A DNA stretch of 10,293 nt, taken from Bacteroidales bacterium. GTDB taxonomy: Bacteria > Bacteroidota > Bacteroidia > Bacteroidales > JALTDM01. The translations under genes were made by a program, and so were the position numbers. Where the stretch lies: assembly GCA_027074135.1 (NCBI GenBank), contig JALTDM010000122.1, positions 1 to 10,293 of the forward strand, given 5' to 3'. The stretch's first letter is position 1. Each line of letters begins with the position of its first letter. Below are positions 6,796 through 10,293 of this stretch, piece by piece. The notes under the pieces were generated by a model. That model was not told the origin of the DNA, did no database searches, and was given only the letters and a program-made list of their open reading frames with translations.

Positions 6796-7944
6796 ATGAA
6801 GTATTATATTGTTGCAGGTGAGCCTTCGGGTGATTTACATGGGGCATTGCTTGTGGAACAAATAAAAGAGATAGATAAGCAAGCTGAATTTAGAGGTTGG
6901 GGTGGTGATAAGATGATTGCTCAAGGTGTTAGCGTAACCAAACACGTGCGTGAACTTGCTTTTATGGGATTTGTAGAAGTGATAAAAAATCTTGGGACAA
7001 TAAAAAAGAATTTTAATTTTATAAAAAAAGATATTGTTGATTATAATCCCGATGCGGTTATTTTGGTTGATTATCCTGGATTTAACTTGAGACTTGCCAA
7101 ATTTTTGAAAAATAAAGGGTTTACAGTGATTTATTATATAGCTCCGCAAGTTTGGGCGTGGAAGCAATCGCGAGTGAATATCATAAAAAAATATGTCGAT
7201 AAACTTTTTGTAATTTTACCTTTCGAAAAAGATTTTTTTTCCAAATTCGGTGTTAGCGTTGTATATGAAGGACATCCGCTTAAAGAGCATATCAGTAAAT
7301 TTTTGTCAAATTATACAGAAACGGATAGAAATAAATTTTTGAATAATTTAGGATTAAAACCGGATGATAAAATTGTGGCATTGCTTCCGGGCAGCCGTGT
7401 ACAGGAAGTTGATAAAAAGTTGCCCGTGATGGCTGCGGCAGCAGCATACTACAGGAAAGATTACAAATTTGTTGTAGCAGGTTCGTCCAATGTGCCCGAT
7501 GGTATTTACAAAACTATTCTAGATAGATACGATTTTATATCTGTGATAAAAGACAAAACCTTTGATTTACTCGCTAATTCTTATGCTGCCGTTGTAACCT
7601 CGGGCACTGCTACATTGGAAACTGCGTTGTTCGGTGTGCCGGAAATTGTTTGCTACAAAGCCGGAAGTAAAATTTCTTACCACATTGCCAAACGTGTAAT
7701 CAAGGTGAAGTACATATCTCTTGTAAATTTAATAAATGACGAACTTACCGTTAAAGAACTCATACAAGATGATTGTGACAAACTAGCTTTGAGTGCTGAA
7801 ATGAATTTGCTACTGAACCATAGTGCTTACCGTCAAAAAATAAAAGAAGGTTATAAAAAGTTGCATGAAAAATTAGGTACAGTAGATATTATTCGCCGTA
7901 TTGCTTCCCAGGTTGTTGTATTTGCAAAAAGAAGGTCCGTTTAA
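6796..7944 (+). CDS. lpxB: Lipid-A-disaccharide synthase LpxB
   Basis: LpxB (glycosyltransferase family 19, GT-B fold) condenses UDP-2,3-diacylglucosamine with lipid X to form the beta-1,6-linked lipid A disaccharide 1-phosphate, releasing UDP, at the cytoplasmic face of the inner membrane. The 382-residue protein shows the family landmarks: GEPSGD at 8-13, DYPGFNLRLAK at 92-102, PQVWAWKQSR at 117-126, GHPL at 159-162, LPGSR with E204 at 197-204, and the nucleotide-sugar-binding SGTATLE at 269-275 followed by GVP at 280-282. The frame is open upstream to an ATG at 6745, but the extra 17 residues are hydrophobic and not family-like. The start MKYYIVAGEPSGD is typical and lies downstream of a promoter-like TAGCTTTG. 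It appears monocistronic and ends 7 nt before the convergent hflX stop. Its presence indicates a lipid A-bearing, Gram-negative-type outer membrane. Confidence 0.96.
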   Translation: MKYYIVAGEPSGDLHGALLVEQIKEIDKQAEFRGWGGDKMIAQGVSVTKHVRELAFMGFVEVIKNLGTIKKNFNFIKKDIVDYNPDAVILVDYPGFNLRLAKFLKNKGFTVIYYIAPQVWAWKQSRVNIIKKYVDKLFVILPFEKDFFSKFGVSVVYEGHPLKEHISKFLSNYTETDRNKFLNNLGLKPDDKIVALLPGSRVQEVDKKLPVMAAAAAYYRKDYKFVVAGSSNVPDGIYKTILDRYDFISVIKDKTFDLLANSYAAVVTSGTATLETALFGVPEIVCYKAGSKISYHIAKRVIKVKYISLVNLINDELTVKELIQDDCDKLALSAEMNLLLNHSAYRQKIKEGYKKLHEKLGTVDIIRRIASQVVVFAKRRSV

Positions 7945-7951
7945 ACTATAA

Positions 7952-9094
7952 TTACCGACTAAATTTCTCTTTTTTCATATTTTTCACTTCTTCGTAAATA
8001 GTGTGTCTCAATTTGTCAATATTCAGACCGGTTTTTGCCGAAACGAATACACTTTTTTCGGATTTGGCAAGCCACGATGCTTCCAAATTTTTTATAATTT
8101 TGTTGTCAAATCCTTCTATCAAATCAACTTTATTGAACACATAAATAACAGGCTTGTCGGCAGCGTTTATTTCAACCAAAGTCTTGTTTACCGTTTCAAT
8201 CTGTTCTTCATACGACAGATGCGAAATATCCACCACGTGCAACAATAAATCGGCTTCGCGCACTTCGTCCAAAGTAGATTTGAACGATTCAATAAGTGAG
8301 TGTGGTAATTTCCTTATAAATCCCACAGTGTCTGAAAGTAGGTAAGAAGTATCATTGTAATTTATTCGTCTAACTGTTGTGTCCAGGGTTGCAAACAGTT
8401 TATTTTCGGCAAACACATCGGTTTTGCTCAATATTCTCATCAGAGTGGATTTGCCTACATTTGTGTATCCGATGAATGCAACTCGCATAAATCCTTCACG
8501 GTTGCTGCGTTGTACGGCTTTTTCTTTGTCAACTTTTTTAAGCTTATCTTTGAGGCGTGATATGATTTTTTGAACGATACGGCGGTCTGTTTCCAACTCC
8601 TTTTCACCCGGTCCTCGCAATCCGATACCGCCTTTTTGCCTTTCCAAGTGAGTCCACAATCCCGTAAGCCTTGGCAGTAAATATTGGTATTGTGCGAGTT
8701 CCACTTGTGCTTTGGCGTGTGCTGTTTTTGCCCTTCTTGCAAATATATCAAGAATAAGGTTTGTTCTGTCTATAATCCTTTTTTTTAGTAAAGTGTCGAT
8801 GTTTCGTTGTTGTGTGGGAGTAAGTTCGTCGTCAAAAATTATTATGTCGATATCGTTTGCAACTGCATATCGTTTAATTTCTTCCAGTTTACCCTTTCCG
8901 ATAAAATAAGCAGGATTAGGACGTTCTATCCTTTGCAAAAAGATTTTTTTTGTTTCCACGCCGGCAGTTTCTGCCAAAAATCTTAATTCTTCCAAATATT
9001 CTTCTGCTTTTTCTCTAGGTTGTTTACTTGAAAATGTTCCTATCAAAATTCCTTTTTGTGCCGTTATAGGCGATATAGGATTTTTCATACTCAT
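7952..9094 (-). CDS. hflX: Ribosome-associated GTPase HflX
   Basis: HflX binds the 50S subunit and uses GTP to split stalled or stress-inactivated 70S ribosomes. The 380-residue protein has the N-terminal HflX domain with its glycine-rich signature GIGLRGPGEKELETDRR at 156-172, a coiled-coil-like helix around 172-195, and a full TRAFAC GTPase domain: G1 GYTNVGKST (209-217), G2 around ATLDTT (235-240), G3 DTVGF (255-259), G4 NKVD (321-324) and G5 SAK (352-354). The C-terminal tail is short. The frame extends to a TTG at position 9100, but an AGGAGG at 9108-9103 sits 8 nt before the ATG at 9094 and only 2 nt before that TTG, so ATG 9094 is chosen; ATG 9088 is a less likely alternative. ATG 9094 overlaps the lipoprotein stop as ATGA, so the pair is probably co-transcribed and translationally coupled. 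Confidence 0.95.
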   Translation of the reverse strand: MSMKNPISPITAQKGILIGTFSSKQPREKAEEYLEELRFLAETAGVETKKIFLQRIERPNPAYFIGKGKLEEIKRYAVANDIDIIIFDDELTPTQQRNIDTLLKKRIIDRTNLILDIFARRAKTAHAKAQVELAQYQYLLPRLTGLWTHLERQKGGIGLRGPGEKELETDRRIVQKIISRLKDKLKKVDKEKAVQRSNREGFMRVAFIGYTNVGKSTLMRILSKTDVFAENKLFATLDTTVRRINYNDTSYLLSDTVGFIRKLPHSLIESFKSTLDEVREADLLLHVVDISHLSYEEQIETVNKTLVEINAADKPVIYVFNKVDLIEGFDNKIIKNLEASWLAKSEKSVFVSAKTGLNIDKLRHTIYEEVKNMKKEKFSR

Positions 9095-10266
9095 TCCCAA
9101 ATCCTCCTGTTCCTTCTAATATTTTCGTATAAAGCTCCAGACAGGTTATGAAACAAATCGCGTATAATGGTTTCGTCAGGTGGAAATCCTGAAGGTTCGT
9201 TTTGTAATAATTTTCTTACCCTGTCATCCAGTACTCTTAAATCGCCGTCAGCTCTGGCAAATGCATATTCAAAATGCTGGTCTGCTCCAATAGGAGATTT
9301 TTTTATTAAGTATTTTTTATCACTTCCCAAATACAAAACGGTTGCTTTTATATACCCGTCTTTTTTCAAGTGTGTTTCTTTCACTATACATTTTGCTTTC
9401 CCCATTACGGGTTGAGTTATAGGTTGTCCGGTACTATCGGTTACTATATGACCGTTTTCATCATAAACATAATCTTCGCCTACTACGATATTTTTTTCTA
9501 CCACATATGTATTACTTTCCACTCTTTCCGGTGAAATTTCAATATCATCGATAACAACTTTTATATAGCCGTCCTTATTGTTTGGTTCATAAGGTGTTTC
9601 TACTAATTCAAATTTTGTCCATTCCCCGTTTAAGCGAGAAATGTCAAAGTCATACAAAGCTTCAAGATAATCTTTGTAAAGTTTATACTTGGAATGGTTC
9701 ACAACAAAAACTGCTACATGGCTAATGCCTTTTTGATAAGCAGTTTCTCTAAGTTGTTTTGCATCTTTATAGTTGTCAAAATAAGTTAAGACCTTATCAA
9801 ATTCATAATAAGCTTTTCTTATATCTGTTTTGTTGTTGGAATTCAGAAGTTTTTTCCCGAGGACATAATGATATTCCGCAGCCTTTTTTTTGGCATTTAT
9901 TGCAAGATTGTAATAATCATTGTGTTTGATTTCCAGGTTTTTACCTTTGTATTTTAGTGGTAAAACAGGCTTTATTTTATTGTAGCGGTAGTTCATTTGG
10001 TTATATTCGTAATAAACATCGTCCCATATATCAGGTTGTCCTGAACTGATAAGTTCTTTTATGTGTTCTTCCGAATTTTCTTGAGCTTTGTTGTAAGCGG
10101 TTGCAAGGTTGTAAACTTCTTTTTCGTTTTGCGGATTACGGGTTACTTTTTTTAACGATCTTTTGAATGCTTTGTCATATTTACCTTTTCTGATTAGTTT
10201 ATCAGTGGATGAGCAGCCGGCAATAAAAAGTATGATGAATAATCCATAAAAAAAACGTAGTTTCAT
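9091..10266 (-). CDS. Putative lipoprotein with TPR-like helices and beta-rich C-terminal part
   Basis: No named family is recognised. The 391-residue protein starts with a lipoprotein signal peptide: MKLRFF, a hydrophobic core to residue 17, and lipobox IAGC with C18 as the lipidated residue. The next residues (SSTDKL) are not the acid-rich surface-export signal seen in many Bacteroidetes surface lipoproteins, so a periplasm-facing location is likelier. Residues about 22-62 and 130-180 are helical and TPR-like (a KGKYDKAFKRSLKK stretch; KAYYEFDKVLTYFDNYKDAK at 151-170). Residues about 182-345 are predicted beta-rich, with two DGYIK segments (232-236 and 303-307), and the end is helical and basic (IRRNRRIWE). 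A structural or scaffold role in the envelope is plausible but unproven. It starts at the ATG at 10266 after an A-rich leader, precedes hflX, and overlaps its start by 4 nt. Confidence 0.8.
   Translation of the reverse strand: MKLRFFYGLFIILFIAGCSSTDKLIRKGKYDKAFKRSLKKVTRNPQNEKEVYNLATAYNKAQENSEEHIKELISSGQPDIWDDVYYEYNQMNYRYNKIKPVLPLKYKGKNLEIKHNDYYNLAINAKKKAAEYHYVLGKKLLNSNNKTDIRKAYYEFDKVLTYFDNYKDAKQLRETAYQKGISHVAVFVVNHSKYKLYKDYLEALYDFDISRLNGEWTKFELVETPYEPNNKDGYIKVVIDDIEISPERVESNTYVVEKNIVVGEDYVYDENGHIVTDSTGQPITQPVMGKAKCIVKETHLKKDGYIKATVLYLGSDKKYLIKKSPIGADQHFEYAFARADGDLRVLDDRVRKLLQNEPSGFPPDETIIRDLFHNLSGALYENIRRNRRIWE
9103..9108 (-). promoter_or_regulatory. Strong Shine-Dalgarno AGGAGG deciding the hflX start
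   Basis: On the minus strand AGGAGG lies inside the last codons of the lipoprotein gene, 8 nt before the hflX ATG at 9094. It is the only canonical ribosome binding site I see in the window; the other genes have A-rich or coupled starts. It could ensure hflX translation independent of upstream ribosomes. Confidence 0.7.
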
Positions 10267-10293
10267 AGTTTAAGGTTTATTGTTTATTAAAAC
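10267..10293 (-). other. Truncated leader of the lipoprotein-hflX operon
   Basis: Only 27 nt upstream of the lipoprotein ATG are included. Read on the minus strand they are AT-rich, with AATAAACAAT and CTTAAAC words and no Shine-Dalgarno. The promoter, if directly upstream, lies beyond the window edge. Confidence 0.4.

Noticed and set aside
9095..9100. TTG at 9100 as the hflX start
   Set aside because: It lies only 2 nt after the AGGAGG, too close for initiation, whereas the ATG at 9094 has 8-nt spacing.
1..10293. Defence system, prophage or mobile island
   Set aside because: No integrase, transposase, toxin-antitoxin, nuclease or CRISPR feature is visible. The SAMHD1-like HD protein could in principle act in phage defence as a dNTPase, but its operon partners are housekeeping genes.

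Overview
The window most likely comes from the chromosome of a low-GC member of the Bacteroidota (Bacteroidetes), probably Bacteroidales or a relative. The grounds are the protein families (a COG1078 HD hydrolase, a class-II CCA enzyme fused to an HD domain, a GDGxKN-type polytopic membrane protein, a TPR-like lipoprotein), A-rich translation starts mostly without Shine-Dalgarno sequences, and one TAnnTTTG-type promoter element. The genus cannot be assigned by eye. No phage, transposase, CRISPR, tRNA or rRNA gene is visible. Most of the window is ordinary core genome; the least characterised part is a pair of envelope genes at 3604-6436.

Plus strand, 110-6436: five tightly packed genes that look like one operon. 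They are a classical short-chain dehydrogenase/reductase, a CCA tRNA nucleotidyltransferase with HD domain, a SAMHD1/YdhJ-like HD phosphohydrolase, a small single-pass envelope protein, and a large polytopic membrane protein with a periplasmic C-terminus. Junctions are 4-nt ATGA overlaps, an 11-nt overlap and a 1-nt gap, so translational coupling is likely. The last two genes appear to share a beta-sandwich-like domain and may work together on an envelope glycan or lipid-linked sugar.

Intergenic 6437-6795: about 360 bases without a gene. It starts with short AGTGATA/TTAGT repeats, holds two diverged copies of an ATTCC...TTGTTTCAGRA palindromic unit resembling dispersed intergenic repeats, and ends with a candidate Bacteroidetes promoter just before lpxB.

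Plus strand, 6796-7944: lpxB, lipid A disaccharide synthase, apparently transcribed by itself. The longer reading frame from 6745 is not preferred.

Minus strand, 10266-7952: a lipoprotein gene followed by the GTPase gene hflX, overlapping by 4 nt (ATGA) and with a strong AGGAGG site that fixes the hflX start. lpxB and hflX converge with only 7 nt between stop codons. Functionally the window combines RNA maturation (cca), nucleotide hydrolysis (HD protein), ribosome rescue (hflX) and outer-membrane or envelope biogenesis (lpxB, the membrane pair, the lipoprotein).
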